A stretch of DNA of 64,000 bases, taken from the NCBI GenBank assembly GCA_036268775.1, contig DATATM010000014.1, positions 1 to 64,000 on the forward strand, written 5' to 3'. Below, piece by piece: positions 33,665 through 41,937 of this stretch; position 1 is the stretch's first letter; the number at the start of each line of letters is the position of its first letter. Origin of the DNA: DASZIT01 sp036268775 (lineage in GTDB: Bacteria; Actinomycetota; Acidimicrobiia; Acidimicrobiales; RAAP-2). Under the pieces are notes generated by a model. It was not told where the DNA came from. It did no database searches and saw nothing but the letters and a program-made list of their open reading frames with translations. The position numbers and the translations under genes were made by a program.

Positions 33665-34344
33665 CCATGCCGTACTACGTGGCCCCCGAACAGGTCATGA
33701 AGGACCGGGCCGAGTATGCCCAGAAGGGCATCGCCCGGGGCCGGTCGCTGATCGCCAGCGTCTACGACCAGGGCATCGTGATCGTGGCCGAGAACCCGTC
33801 GCGCTCCCTCCACAAGATCAGCGAGATCTATGACCGGATCGCCTTCGCCGGGGTGGGCAAGTACAACGAGTTCGACCAGCTGCGGGTGTCCGGGGTTCGC
33901 CACGCCGACACCAAGGGCTACGCCTACAGCCGGGAGGACGTCGACGCCCGGTCACTGGCCAACCTCTACGCCCAGTACCTCGGCAACGTCTTCACCCACG
34001 AGATGAAACCGTTGGAGGTGGAGATCCTGGTGGCCGAGTTGGGCACCGAGCTCCACCCCCATCAGCTGTACCACATCGCCTATGAGGGGACCATCACCGA
34101 CGAGGACCGTTACGCCGTCCTCGGCGGGGAGACCGAGACCATCGCCGAGAAGCTGGAGTCTGCCTGGACGGAGAACTGGCCGCTGGCCTCCGCGCTGCAA
34201 ACCACGGTGGGGGCCCTGGCGGGGCCGGACCGGACCCTGGAGGGCAAGGACCTGGAGGTGGCGGTGCTGGCCGAGGGGAACGGCCGACGGGCGTTCCACC
34301 GGATGCTGAACGGCGAGCTGGACGCCCTGTTGGCCTCCGGGTGA
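33661..34344 (+). CDS. prcA: Proteasome subunit alpha
   Basis: 227 residues, the non-catalytic outer ring that gates the 20S core. Conserved start MPYYVAPEQVMKDRAEYAQKG, the pocket Lys region GIARGRSLIA, and YDRIAFAGVGKYNEFD. The C-terminal extension is short. The start overlaps the prcB stop (ATGA). GC-rich inverted segments follow in 34345-34400. Confidence 0.96.
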   Translation: MTMPYYVAPEQVMKDRAEYAQKGIARGRSLIASVYDQGIVIVAENPSRSLHKISEIYDRIAFAGVGKYNEFDQLRVSGVRHADTKGYAYSREDVDARSLANLYAQYLGNVFTHEMKPLEVEILVAELGTELHPHQLYHIAYEGTITDEDRYAVLGGETETIAEKLESAWTENWPLASALQTTVGALAGPDRTLEGKDLEVAVLAEGNGRRAFHRMLNGELDALLASG

Positions 34345-34398
34345 GCCCCGCCCGACCCCGGGGAGCTGGCTCTCCGCGGGGATCCGGTGCCCGCAAGG

Positions 34399-34404
34399 TA
34401 CCGT
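34399..34404 (+). promoter_or_regulatory. -10 box TACCGT, leaderless promoter of pafA
   Basis: Six bases before ATG 34411. Confidence 0.4.
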
Positions 34405-34410
34405 GAGGGC

Positions 34411-35769
34411 ATGGACAAGCGCATCTTCGGCTTGGAAAACGAATACGGGGTCACCTGCACGCTGCGAGGGCAGCGCCGGCTGAGCCCCGACGAGGTCGCC
34501 CGCTACCTGTTCCGTCGGGTGGTCAGCTGGGGCCGGTCCTCCAACGTCTTCCTCGAGAACGGCGCGCGGCTGTATCTGGACGTGGGCAGCCACCCGGAGT
34601 ACGCCACCCCCGAGTGCGACGACATCGCCGAGCTGGTGGTGCACGACAAGGCGGGGGAGTGGATCCTCTCTTCGTTGGTGGACGGGGCCGAGACCCGTCT
34701 GCAGGAAGAGGGCATCCGCGGCGACATCTACCTGTTCAAGAACAACACCGACTCGGCCGGCAATTCCTACGGGTGCCATGAGAATTACCTCACCAGCCGG
34801 CGGGACGACTTCGCCCACTACACCGAGGTGCTCATCCCGTTTCTGGTCAGCCGCCAGATCTACGCCGGTGCCGGCAAGGTGCTCCAGACCGCCCGCGGCG
34901 CGGTGTTCTGCCTCAGCCAACGGGCCGAGCACATCTGGGAGGGCGTCTCGTCGGCCACCACCCGGAGCCGGCCGATCATCAACACCCGGGACGAGCCCCA
35001 CGCCGACGCCGAGAAGTACCGCCGGCTCCACGTGATCGTGGGCGACTCCAACATGAGCGAGTACGCCACCTTCTTGAAGGTGGGGACGACCAGCATCATG
35101 TTGCGGATGCTGGAGGACCCGGCCACCGTCCTGCCCGACCTCACTTTGGAGAACCCCATCCGGGCCATCCGGGAGATCAGCCACGACATCACCTGCCGGC
35201 GGACGGTGCGGCTGGCCAACGGGCGGGAGATGAGCGCACTGGACATGCAGGCCGAGTATCTGCAGCGGGCGCTCAAGTACCGCGACCGGCAAGGGCTCTC
35301 CCCCCAGGAGGACCGGGCCCTGGACATGTGGGAGCACTGCCTGAAAGGCCTGGGGTCCGACCCCCTCTCGCTCCACCGGGAGTGCGACTGGGTGGCCAAG
35401 TACCGGTTGATCGACAGCTACCGCCATCGGCACCGGCTCGCCCTCAACAGTCCGGCCGTCTCCCTCCTCGACCTGCAATACCACGACGTGGATCGCAACC
35501 GCGGCCTCTACTACCGCCTGCAGCGGCACGACCAGCTCGACCGGATCTGTGACGACGCCGACATCGCCACCGCCATGTCCACCCCGCCCCAGACCACCCG
35601 GGCCCGGCTGCGGGGGGAGTTCGTCCGCCGGGCCAAGGAACGGCGGCGGGACTTCACCGTCGACTGGGTGCACCTCAAGCTCAATGACCAGGCCCAACGG
35701 ACGGTGCTGCTGAAGGACCCGTTCAAGTCCAAGGACGACCGGGTGGACAAGCTGATCGCCGGGCTGTGA
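34411..35769 (+). CDS. pafA: Pup-protein ligase
   Basis: 452 residues, glutamine-synthetase-like; forms an isopeptide bond between the Glu side chain of Pup and a substrate Lys using ATP. Starts KRIFGLENEYGVTC (nucleotide loop), with YLDVGSHPEYATPECDD carrying the catalytic Asp, NNTDSAGNSYGCHENY and RPIINTRDEPHAD. The Dop loop is absent, which separates it from dop. ATG 34411 gives the normal family start and length. The pafB and pafC regulators that follow pafA in mycobacteria are missing; lepB follows instead. Confidence 0.96.
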   Translation: MDKRIFGLENEYGVTCTLRGQRRLSPDEVARYLFRRVVSWGRSSNVFLENGARLYLDVGSHPEYATPECDDIAELVVHDKAGEWILSSLVDGAETRLQEEGIRGDIYLFKNNTDSAGNSYGCHENYLTSRRDDFAHYTEVLIPFLVSRQIYAGAGKVLQTARGAVFCLSQRAEHIWEGVSSATTRSRPIINTRDEPHADAEKYRRLHVIVGDSNMSEYATFLKVGTTSIMLRMLEDPATVLPDLTLENPIRAIREISHDITCRRTVRLANGREMSALDMQAEYLQRALKYRDRQGLSPQEDRALDMWEHCLKGLGSDPLSLHRECDWVAKYRLIDSYRHRHRLALNSPAVSLLDLQYHDVDRNRGLYYRLQRHDQLDRICDDADIATAMSTPPQTTRARLRGEFVRRAKERRRDFTVDWVHLKLNDQAQRTVLLKDPFKSKDDRVDKLIAGL

Positions 35770-35791
35770 GAGCGCACGGGTAACCGTGCAG

Positions 35792-35797
35792 TAGGGT
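35792..35797 (+). promoter_or_regulatory. -10 box TAGGGT, leaderless promoter of lepB
   Basis: Nine bases before GTG 35807 (seven before the in-frame-shifted TTG 35805, which is not used). Confidence 0.4.
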
Positions 35798-35806
35798 CCA
35801 CCGATT

Positions 35807-36430
35807 GTGGCTATTGATGAAACGACGGAGATGCCGGCACCGACGTCCAGCGAGAAACCGAAATCCTCCGGCTCCGCCGGGCGCTGGTTGATCGAGTGGG
35901 CGATCATCCTGGTGCTGGTGGTCGGGTTCACCTTCGTGCTCCGCACCTTCGTGATCCAGACCTTCTCCATCCCGTCGGGCTCGATGCTCCCCACCCTCCA
36001 GGTGGGGGACCGGATCATCGTCAACAAGCTGAGCTACGACTTCCACGGGGTCCATCGGGGCGACATCGTGGTGTTCAAGCGCCCTCCGCTGGAGTCGCAG
36101 AACTACTCGGATCTGGTCAAGCGGGTGGTCGGGCTTCCCGGTGAGACCATCTCGTCGGTGAACGGCAAGATCTACATCAACGGCAAGCCACTGAACGTCC
36201 CCTGGCTTCCCTCCGGACCCCAGAGCTATACCGGCCCGCTGGCCTCTGACGCCCATCCGCAGTTCAACATGCCCGGCCCGGTGAAGATCCCCGCCGGGGA
36301 GTTCTACGTGATGGGCGACAACCGGACCGACTCGGAGGACAGCCGCTTCTTCGGCCCCATCCCCCAATCGCTGATCGTGGGCCGGGCGGTGGCGGTGGTG
36401 TGGCCGGTGAGCCGGATCAAGGGGCTCTGA
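35807..36430 (+). CDS. lepB: Signal peptidase I
   Basis: 207 residues. A cytosolic N terminus of about 25 residues, one TM segment (about 29-48), then the periplasmic catalytic domain: nucleophile Ser in IPSGSMLPTL (about residue 58), general-base Lys in LVKRVVGLPGE, and the box MGDNRTDSEDSRFFG. It cleaves signal peptides of secreted proteins. It precedes the Tat genes, a sensible export neighbourhood. Confidence 0.95.
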   Translation: MAIDETTEMPAPTSSEKPKSSGSAGRWLIEWAIILVLVVGFTFVLRTFVIQTFSIPSGSMLPTLQVGDRIIVNKLSYDFHGVHRGDIVVFKRPPLESQNYSDLVKRVVGLPGETISSVNGKIYINGKPLNVPWLPSGPQSYTGPLASDAHPQFNMPGPVKIPAGEFYVMGDNRTDSEDSRFFGPIPQSLIVGRAVAVVWPVSRIKGL

Positions 36431-36523
36431 CCCCCCGACCGGCGGAGCCACGCCCTGACCGCGGGTCGCGGCCTGGAGAGCAGGTCAGCAGGCACCCGCC
36501 CCGCCACTGGCGGCGAGCGCCGA

Positions 36524-36529
36524 TACACT
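36524..36529 (+). promoter_or_regulatory. -10 box TACACT, leaderless promoter of tatB
   Basis: Seven bases before GTG 36537. Confidence 0.45.
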
Positions 36530-36536
36530 CGGTTGC

Positions 36537-37007
36537 GTGCCATTCCTGAGCCCGGCCAAGATCCTGATCATTCTGGTGGTGGCGTTGGTGGTCCTCGGGC
36601 CCGACAAGCTGCCGAAGGTGGCCAAGCAGATCGGCGGGCTGTGGGGTGACTTCCGCAAGTTCCGTGAGCGGCTGGAGACGGACGTCCGGGGCTCGTTCCC
36701 CGACCTCCCCCCGACCGACAAGATCGCCCAGGCCGTCCGGTCCCCGCTCTCGTTCCTCGGCACCCTGGCCGACGCCCACGAGTCGGAGAACGGCACCTCA
36801 TCCGTGGCCGTCGACGGCTCCGAACCTCTCGGTGCATCCGGAGACGCGGTCCAACCCTCGGCCAACGGCAATCGACCGGCGGGAACGGTGAGATCGGAAG
36901 AGGAATCGGCGATCCTCCCCGGTGGCTCGCCTCCCGGCTCGGGAGGGGTGGTGCACCGGGTACGGGTGTCGGGCGTCGAGGTGCCCGACGACCCCGGCAT
37001 GAACTAG
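36537..37007 (+). CDS. tatB: Twin-arginine translocase TatA/TatB subunit, probably TatB
   Basis: 156 residues: a single N-terminal TM (about 8-20), the hinge VLGPDKLPKVAKQIGGLW, an amphipathic helix (about 33-52) and a long disordered tail. The length and the GPDKLP hinge favour TatB over TatA; with only one such gene next to tatC it may serve both roles. GTG 36537. Confidence 0.85.
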   Translation: MPFLSPAKILIILVVALVVLGPDKLPKVAKQIGGLWGDFRKFRERLETDVRGSFPDLPPTDKIAQAVRSPLSFLGTLADAHESENGTSSVAVDGSEPLGASGDAVQPSANGNRPAGTVRSEEESAILPGGSPPGSGGVVHRVRVSGVEVPDDPGMN

Positions 37008-37041
37008 ATCCCGGATCACCGGCGGCTCGAGGACGAACACG

Positions 37042-37791
37042 ATGGCTATCAGCCTGAAGCGGCGGAGCGAGACCAGATCCAAACCCGACTCGATGACGCT
37101 GGTCGAGCACCTGACCGAGCTCCGGCGCCGGGTGCTGGTCTGCGCGCTGGCCTTCATCGTGGCCGCCACCGTCGCCTTCATCGTCTACAACCCGATCCTC
37201 CACTTTCTGAAGGAGCCGTACTGCCAGGCGGCTCCCCATCACTGCGCCTTCTACATCACCGGACCCCTCGACGGCCTCTCCCTCCGGGTGAAGATCGCCG
37301 CCTACGGCGGGCTGTTCGCCTCCTCGCCGGTGCTGTTGTGGGAGCTGTGGCGGTTCATCACCCCGGGACTCAACCCGAAAGAGAAGAAGTACGCCATCCC
37401 CTTCATCGTGGCGTCGATCACCCTGTTCGCCCTCGGGTGCCTGGTGGCCTATGTGACCTTCCCCCACGCCCTCAAGTTCTTGGACTCGGTCGGGGGGCCG
37501 AGCCTCAACCAGATCCTCGACCCCACCAAGTACCTGAGCCTCATCGTGCTGTTGATGACCGTCTTCGGGCTCACCTTCGAGTTCCCGGTGCTGCTGGTGT
37601 CGCTGCAGGTGGCCGGGGTGCTGACCCCGAAACAGCTGTCCTCCTGGCGCCGATGGGCCATCGTATTGATCGTGGTGGTGGCCGGGGTGGTGACCCCCAG
37701 CTCCGACCCGTTCTCGATGATGGCCATGGCCATCCCCCTCTATCTCTTCTACGAGGCATCGATCGTCATCGGTAAGATCCTCAACCGGTGA
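37042..37791 (+). CDS. tatC: Sec-independent protein translocase TatC
   Basis: 249 residues with six TM helices. The cytosolic N terminus has the signal-peptide-binding block MTLVEHLTELRRRVL, the second cytosolic loop has LLWELWRFITPGLNPKEKKY, and TPSSDPFSMMAMAIPLYLFYE marks the last helices. It recognises the RR signal of folded exported proteins such as the PBP4-type protein at the end of this window. The stop overlaps helY (GTGA). Confidence 0.96.
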   Translation: MAISLKRRSETRSKPDSMTLVEHLTELRRRVLVCALAFIVAATVAFIVYNPILHFLKEPYCQAAPHHCAFYITGPLDGLSLRVKIAAYGGLFASSPVLLWELWRFITPGLNPKEKKYAIPFIVASITLFALGCLVAYVTFPHALKFLDSVGGPSLNQILDPTKYLSLIVLLMTVFGLTFEFPVLLVSLQVAGVLTPKQLSSWRRWAIVLIVVVAGVVTPSSDPFSMMAMAIPLYLFYEASIVIGKILNR

Positions 37792-39851
37792 GCGCCGGTC
37801 GGGATGAAGGTGAGTCCCGGGACGGTGGCGGCGGGGCAGTCTTGCGGTCCGGGTTCGAGGCGAACCTCGGCTTCCCCCTCGACCCCTTCCAGCACCAGGC
37901 GATGGACGCCATCGACCGGGGGGAGTCGGTGCTGGTGTCGGCGCCGACCGGATCCGGGAAGACCATCATCGCCGACTACGCGGCGGCCACCGCGCTGGCT
38001 CACGGCGGCAAAGCCTTCTACACCACCCCGATCAAAGCGCTGTCCAACCAGAAGTTCGCCGAGTTGTCGGAGCGGTACGGGGCGGAGCGGGTCGGCCTGC
38101 TGACCGGCGATGTCTCCCACCACCCCCGGGCGCCGATCGTGGTGATGACCACCGAGGTCCTCCGGAACATGCTGTTCTCCAACTCGTCGATGCTCGACGG
38201 TCTGGAGGTCATCATCCTCGACGAGGTCCACTACCTCCAGGACCCCTACCGGGGGTCGGTGTGGGAGGAGGTGCTGGTGCTCACCCCCCGAGAGGTCCGA
38301 TTCGTCAGCCTGTCGGCCACCGTCAACAACGCCGCCGACTTCGGGGCCTGGCTGTCATCGGTGCGGGGGACCACCCAGGTGGTGACCGAGACCCACCGGC
38401 CGGTCACCCTCCAGCACCACTATGCGGTGGCCGAGCGGGGGAGCCACCAGGTCACCGTGCTGCCGCTGTTCCGCCAGGGGAAGCCCAACCCCGACGGCCT
38501 CCGCCTCGACCAGCGACGGCAGCGGAACACCCGCCACCGGTTCCGGACCCCCCGGCGCACCGAGATGGCCGACTACCTGTCGGAAGCCGGGATGCTGCCC
38601 GCCATCACCTTCATCTTCTCCCGGGCCGCCTGTGACGATGCCACCCGGCAGTGCCTGCAGGACGGGATCCGGCTCACCACCTCCGAGCAACGGGTGCGGA
38701 TCCGGGAGATCACCGAAGAGGCGGTGGAGCGGCTCTCCGACGACGACCTCTCCGCCCTCGGCTACGGGCCGTGGGCAGAGGCCCTGGAGGCGGGGATCGC
38801 CCCCCACCACGCCGGCCTGGTGCCGGCCTTCCGCCAGGCGGCGGAGCACTGCTTCTCGGAAGGGTTGCTGAAATTGGTGTTCGCCACCGAGACCCTGGCC
38901 CTCGGGATCAACATGCCCGCCCGCACGGTGGTGGTGGAGCGGTTCGCCAAGTTCCGGGGCAGCGACACCTCGGCGCTGACCGCCGGGGAGTACCAGCAGC
39001 TGACCGGCCGGGCCGGCCGGCGGGGGATCGACACCGTCGGCCACGCGGTGGTGCTCTGGTCCCAGGCCACCACCTTCGCCCAGGTGGCGGCCACCGCCTT
39101 GGCGGATCCCCCCGATCTGGTCTCCTCCTTCCATCCCACCTACAACCTGGCCGTCAACCTGGTCCGCCGATGGGACCGGGAGGCGGCCCACACCCTGTTG
39201 GCCGCCTCCTATGGGCAGTGGCAGGCGCCCCCCGACTCGCTGTCGCTCCCCGCCCAGCTGGATCGCCGGCTGGCGGTGCTCGAGTCCCGGGGCTACGTCG
39301 ACGGGTGGCGGGTCACCCCGGCGGGGGAGGTGCTGGCCGGCATCTACCACGAGTCGGACCTGCTGGTGTCGGAGGCATTGCGGGCGGGGCTGTTCGACGG
39401 GCTGGAGCCGGCCCACCTGGCCGGGGTGGTCTCCGGGCTCACCTTCGAGGCGCGCCGGGCCGAGGAGAACCCGTCGATTCCCCGGCAACGACCGGTGGCC
39501 GAACGGCTGTCCGCCCTCGAGTCCCTGGCCGCCGACCTCCGGGCGGAGGAGCGCCGCCACGGGCTCCGACGGACGCGCCGCCCCGATCCCGGCCTGGCCC
39601 GCTCGGCGGTGGCCTGGGCCCAGGGAGGCCTGCTGTCCTCGGTCCTCCGCCACAACGATCTGGCCCCTGGCGACTTCGTGAGGAACATCCGCCAACTGAT
39701 CGATCTGGTCCGCCAGCTGGCCCAGGTGGCCCGGGATCCGGACACCGCGGAGGCAGCCGGACTGGCGGTCGCCCTCTTGCGCCGCGGGGTGGTGGCCGCC
39801 GATGATCCAGTTCCAGTGGGGTCCGCGCCTGACGGTCCGGCCCGGTCCTAG
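37788..39851 (+). CDS. helY: Ski2/Mtr4-like DEVH-box RNA helicase (HelY)
   Basis: 687 residues, an SF2 helicase likely acting in RNA turnover. RecA1: Walker A APTGSGKT (about 52-59), TTPIKALSNQK, DEVH (about 145). RecA2: FATETLALGINMPAR, and motif VI QLTGRAGRRGID. The C-terminal DSHCT region (about 560-670) is present. The protein is about 200 residues shorter than mycobacterial HelY, mainly through a smaller middle section. The tatC-helY order is conserved in mycobacteria. GTG 37788 overlaps the tatC stop. Confidence 0.9.
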   Translation: MSAGRDEGESRDGGGGAVLRSGFEANLGFPLDPFQHQAMDAIDRGESVLVSAPTGSGKTIIADYAAATALAHGGKAFYTTPIKALSNQKFAELSERYGAERVGLLTGDVSHHPRAPIVVMTTEVLRNMLFSNSSMLDGLEVIILDEVHYLQDPYRGSVWEEVLVLTPREVRFVSLSATVNNAADFGAWLSSVRGTTQVVTETHRPVTLQHHYAVAERGSHQVTVLPLFRQGKPNPDGLRLDQRRQRNTRHRFRTPRRTEMADYLSEAGMLPAITFIFSRAACDDATRQCLQDGIRLTTSEQRVRIREITEEAVERLSDDDLSALGYGPWAEALEAGIAPHHAGLVPAFRQAAEHCFSEGLLKLVFATETLALGINMPARTVVVERFAKFRGSDTSALTAGEYQQLTGRAGRRGIDTVGHAVVLWSQATTFAQVAATALADPPDLVSSFHPTYNLAVNLVRRWDREAAHTLLAASYGQWQAPPDSLSLPAQLDRRLAVLESRGYVDGWRVTPAGEVLAGIYHESDLLVSEALRAGLFDGLEPAHLAGVVSGLTFEARRAEENPSIPRQRPVAERLSALESLAADLRAEERRHGLRRTRRPDPGLARSAVAWAQGGLLSSVLRHNDLAPGDFVRNIRQLIDLVRQLAQVARDPDTAEAAGLAVALLRRGVVAADDPVPVGSAPDGPARS

Positions 39852-39854
39852 TGT
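39849..39854 (+). promoter_or_regulatory. -10 box TAGTGT, leaderless promoter of the ThyX-like gene
   Basis: Nine bases before ATG 39864, overlapping the helY stop. Confidence 0.4.
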
Positions 39855-39863
39855 GATCCGGGC

Positions 39864-41522
39864 ATGCTCCCCTACGCCGTCGAAACCTTCAGCCCCGCCG
39901 AGGAGGATATTCTCCGCCGGTACGTCACCAACCTCGACCTGCCGGTGTTCGCCCTGGTCAACCTGCCCGAGGTGGTCAAGGGGGCGCTGTTCGCCCGGTA
40001 CTCGCGGTCCCCGAAGAGCCTGCGGCGCCTGTTTCTCGACGAGTTCGTCGGCGAGCTCGACATCGCCGGGGACGCCACCGTGGATGCCACCGTGGGGGTC
40101 GAACGGGCGGAGCAGCTCTACGAGAAGGTGTTCTTCGAGTACGGCGACGACTCGGTGGCCCAGCTGGGCGGGGTCCACCTGGCCTGCGAGCAGGCCTCCA
40201 ACGTCCTGACCAAGATCCTCGAGTGGGGGCGGCTGATGGCCTACCTCGAGCAGTCGACCCGGTACATCGGTTACGACAGCCGGCTCACCACCGGTCACTA
40301 CCGCTACTACCGCGACCCCGGCCTGCTCGACTCCTCGCTGGGCGCCCGTTACGTGGGGGACATGGACCGGATGTTCGACACCTACGGCGACCTGCTGGCC
40401 GAGGTCCAGACCTGGCTGACCAAACGACACCCGCGCCAAGCCGGCGACTCCGACTTCGTCCACCGACAGGCGGTCAAGGCCAAGGCCCTCGACTCCCTCC
40501 GCGGCCTGTTGCCGGCCGGGTCGCTGTCCAACGTCGGCATCTACGGCACCGGCCAGTCCTACGAGATGCTGTTGCTGCGGATGCGCTCGCACCCGCTTCC
40601 CGAAGCCCGGCGCTATGCGGCGATGATGCTGGAAGAACTGCGGAAGGTGATCCCGTCGTTCCTGCAACGGGTGGACCTGCCGGAGCGGGGAGGGGCGTGG
40701 TCGGCCTATCTGGAGAGGACCCGGGCCGACACCGGGCGTCTGGTCGAGTCCCTGTTCCCGGATCTCTGCCAGCCGGAGGACGGCCCGGTGTCGGGCCCCT
40801 CGGGGACGCCTTCGGTGACCTTGCTCGACTTCGACCCCGAGGGGGAGGAGAAGGTGATCACTGCCATCTGTGCCCCTCACACCCACCGCTCGGAAGAAGT
40901 GGTGCGACGGCGGGTCGAGGGGATGGGCGCCGAGGACCGCCGGGTGGTGCTGCGGGCCTATGTGGGCGATCGCACCAACCGTCGCCACCGGCCCGGCCGG
41001 GCCTTCGAGCGGACCGACTACCGGTTCGACGTGGTGAGCGACTACGGGGCGTTCCGGGACCTGCAGCGCCACCGGATGTTGACCATCGACTGGCAGTCGC
41101 TCGGCACCTCGCTCGGCTACGACGTGCCCGAGACGGTGGCGGAAGCGGGGGTGTCGTCCGCCTACATCGCTTCGATGGAGCGGTCCCGCGATCTCCATGC
41201 CGCCATGGCCCCGGTGTTCCCCCAGGAGTCGGCCTACGCGGTGGCGCTGGCCTACCGAATCCGTTATTCGATGCAGATGAATGCCCGGGAAGCCATGCAC
41301 CTGACGGAGCTGCGATCGGGGGCCCAAGGTCATCCCACCTATCGCTGGGTGGCCCAGGAGATGCATCGTCAGATCGCTGACCAGGCCGGTCACCGGTTGC
41401 TGGCCGAAGCCATGTCCTACGTCGACTACGGGGGACGGGATCTGGAGCGATTGGAATCGGAGCGCCGGGCCGAACAGAAACGCGGACTCCAGGCGGCCAA
41501 TCAAATTACTTCGCGTCCCTGA
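39864..41522 (+). CDS. Two-domain ThyX-like (flavin-dependent thymidylate synthase-related) protein
   Basis: 552 residues made of two ThyX-like halves (about 1-250 and 310-540). Canonical ThyX carries RHRxxSxNExSxRY in one chain segment. Here the first half keeps only the end (YLEQSTRYIGYD, residues about 128-139) and the second keeps only the start (DLQRHRMLTIDWQSLG, about 395-410). The second half has further ThyX-like features (LAYRIRYSMQMNAREAMHLTELRSG, given in part, and HPTYRWVAQEMH). Whether it makes thymidylate is unproven. ATG 39864 follows a leaderless -10. A hairpin overlaps its stop. Confidence 0.75.
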   Translation: MLPYAVETFSPAEEDILRRYVTNLDLPVFALVNLPEVVKGALFARYSRSPKSLRRLFLDEFVGELDIAGDATVDATVGVERAEQLYEKVFFEYGDDSVAQLGGVHLACEQASNVLTKILEWGRLMAYLEQSTRYIGYDSRLTTGHYRYYRDPGLLDSSLGARYVGDMDRMFDTYGDLLAEVQTWLTKRHPRQAGDSDFVHRQAVKAKALDSLRGLLPAGSLSNVGIYGTGQSYEMLLLRMRSHPLPEARRYAAMMLEELRKVIPSFLQRVDLPERGGAWSAYLERTRADTGRLVESLFPDLCQPEDGPVSGPSGTPSVTLLDFDPEGEEKVITAICAPHTHRSEEVVRRRVEGMGAEDRRVVLRAYVGDRTNRRHRPGRAFERTDYRFDVVSDYGAFRDLQRHRMLTIDWQSLGTSLGYDVPETVAEAGVSSAYIASMERSRDLHAAMAPVFPQESAYAVALAYRIRYSMQMNAREAMHLTELRSGAQGHPTYRWVAQEMHRQIADQAGHRLLAEAMSYVDYGGRDLERLESERRAEQKRGLQAANQITSRP

Positions 41523-41550
41523 CCTGGGAACTTGGGAGAAGTCCCTGGTC
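41521..41550 (+). terminator. Hairpin at the end of the ThyX-like gene
   Basis: GACC (41521-41524) pairs with GGTC (41547-41550), then GGG with CCC and ACTT with AAGT around a GGGAG loop, with one mismatch and one bulge. A moderately T-rich stretch (TGTTTATGGTTT, from 41559) follows. Confidence 0.55.
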
Positions 41551-41568
41551 GGAACCTATGTTTATGGT

Positions 41569-41599
41569 TTGACGACCTCGGGGACCTGTGGCGTAACGT
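41569..41599 (+). promoter_or_regulatory. Candidate promoter inside the gene-free stretch
   Basis: TTGACG (41569-41574) and TAACGT (41594-41599) with a 19-base spacer. Transcription would begin near 41606, before the structured element at 41691-41778; a small hairpin GCGCA/TGCGC lies at 41600-41616. Confidence 0.35.
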
Positions 41600-41690
41600 G
41601 CGCACATCCCATGCGCTCCAATTGACGTTCCCGGCGGTTAGCTGTCCGGTCCGGATTGAGGTGGGGGGATGGTGTGTGAAGCGGAGATGA

Positions 41691-41778
41691 CCCAGGGGTT
41701 TGAGTAGAGAACAGTTTCCCGAAACCGGAGGCGGCAGCCAAAGGTCTCGGGAAAGTGGTGCCAAAGAACCCCTGGGTT
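41691..41778. ncRNA. Structured intergenic element, possible small RNA
   Basis: Nested pairing: ACCCAGGGG (41691-41699) with CCCCTGGGT (41770-41778), TTTG (41700-41703) with CAAA (41763-41766) across a GAA bulge, then TTTCCCGA (41716-41723) with TCGGGAAA (41748-41755), then a small GGC/GCC hairpin. No coding frame in 41523-41937 looks like a real gene: the minus-strand frame 41501-41917 is open but has no family resemblance or start signal. Strand is undecided; plus is favoured by the promoter at 41569. Confidence 0.4.
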
Positions 41779-41902
41779 GGTCCGCCTGATGCGGTGGAAT
41801 CGCGGCACGGATCGCCGGTAGCCGCGAGCCCCGATCCACACCGGTTGCCCTAGAAGGCCCCGCCCGTGGTTGCCCCATGTACCGAGTGCGTCCGCGACCG
41901 TC

Positions 41903-41908
41903 TATGCT
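41903..41908 (+). promoter_or_regulatory. -10 box TATGCT upstream of the DUF4193 gene
   Basis: Gives a leader of about 23 bases with GAAGGG before ATG 41938, a conventional leadered start, unlike most operon heads here. Confidence 0.4.
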
Positions 41909-41937
41909 CCCGGCCAACTCACCATTGAAGGGCAGAT

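Noticed and set aside
38355..41504. A 1049-codon frame on the minus strand opposite helY and the ThyX-like gene
   Set aside because: Same composition artefact; both plus-strand proteins have clear motifs.
41501..41917. A possible 138-residue minus-strand protein in the gene-free stretch
   Set aside because: No binding site, composition of random high-GC frame, and it runs through the structured element and the end of the ThyX-like gene.
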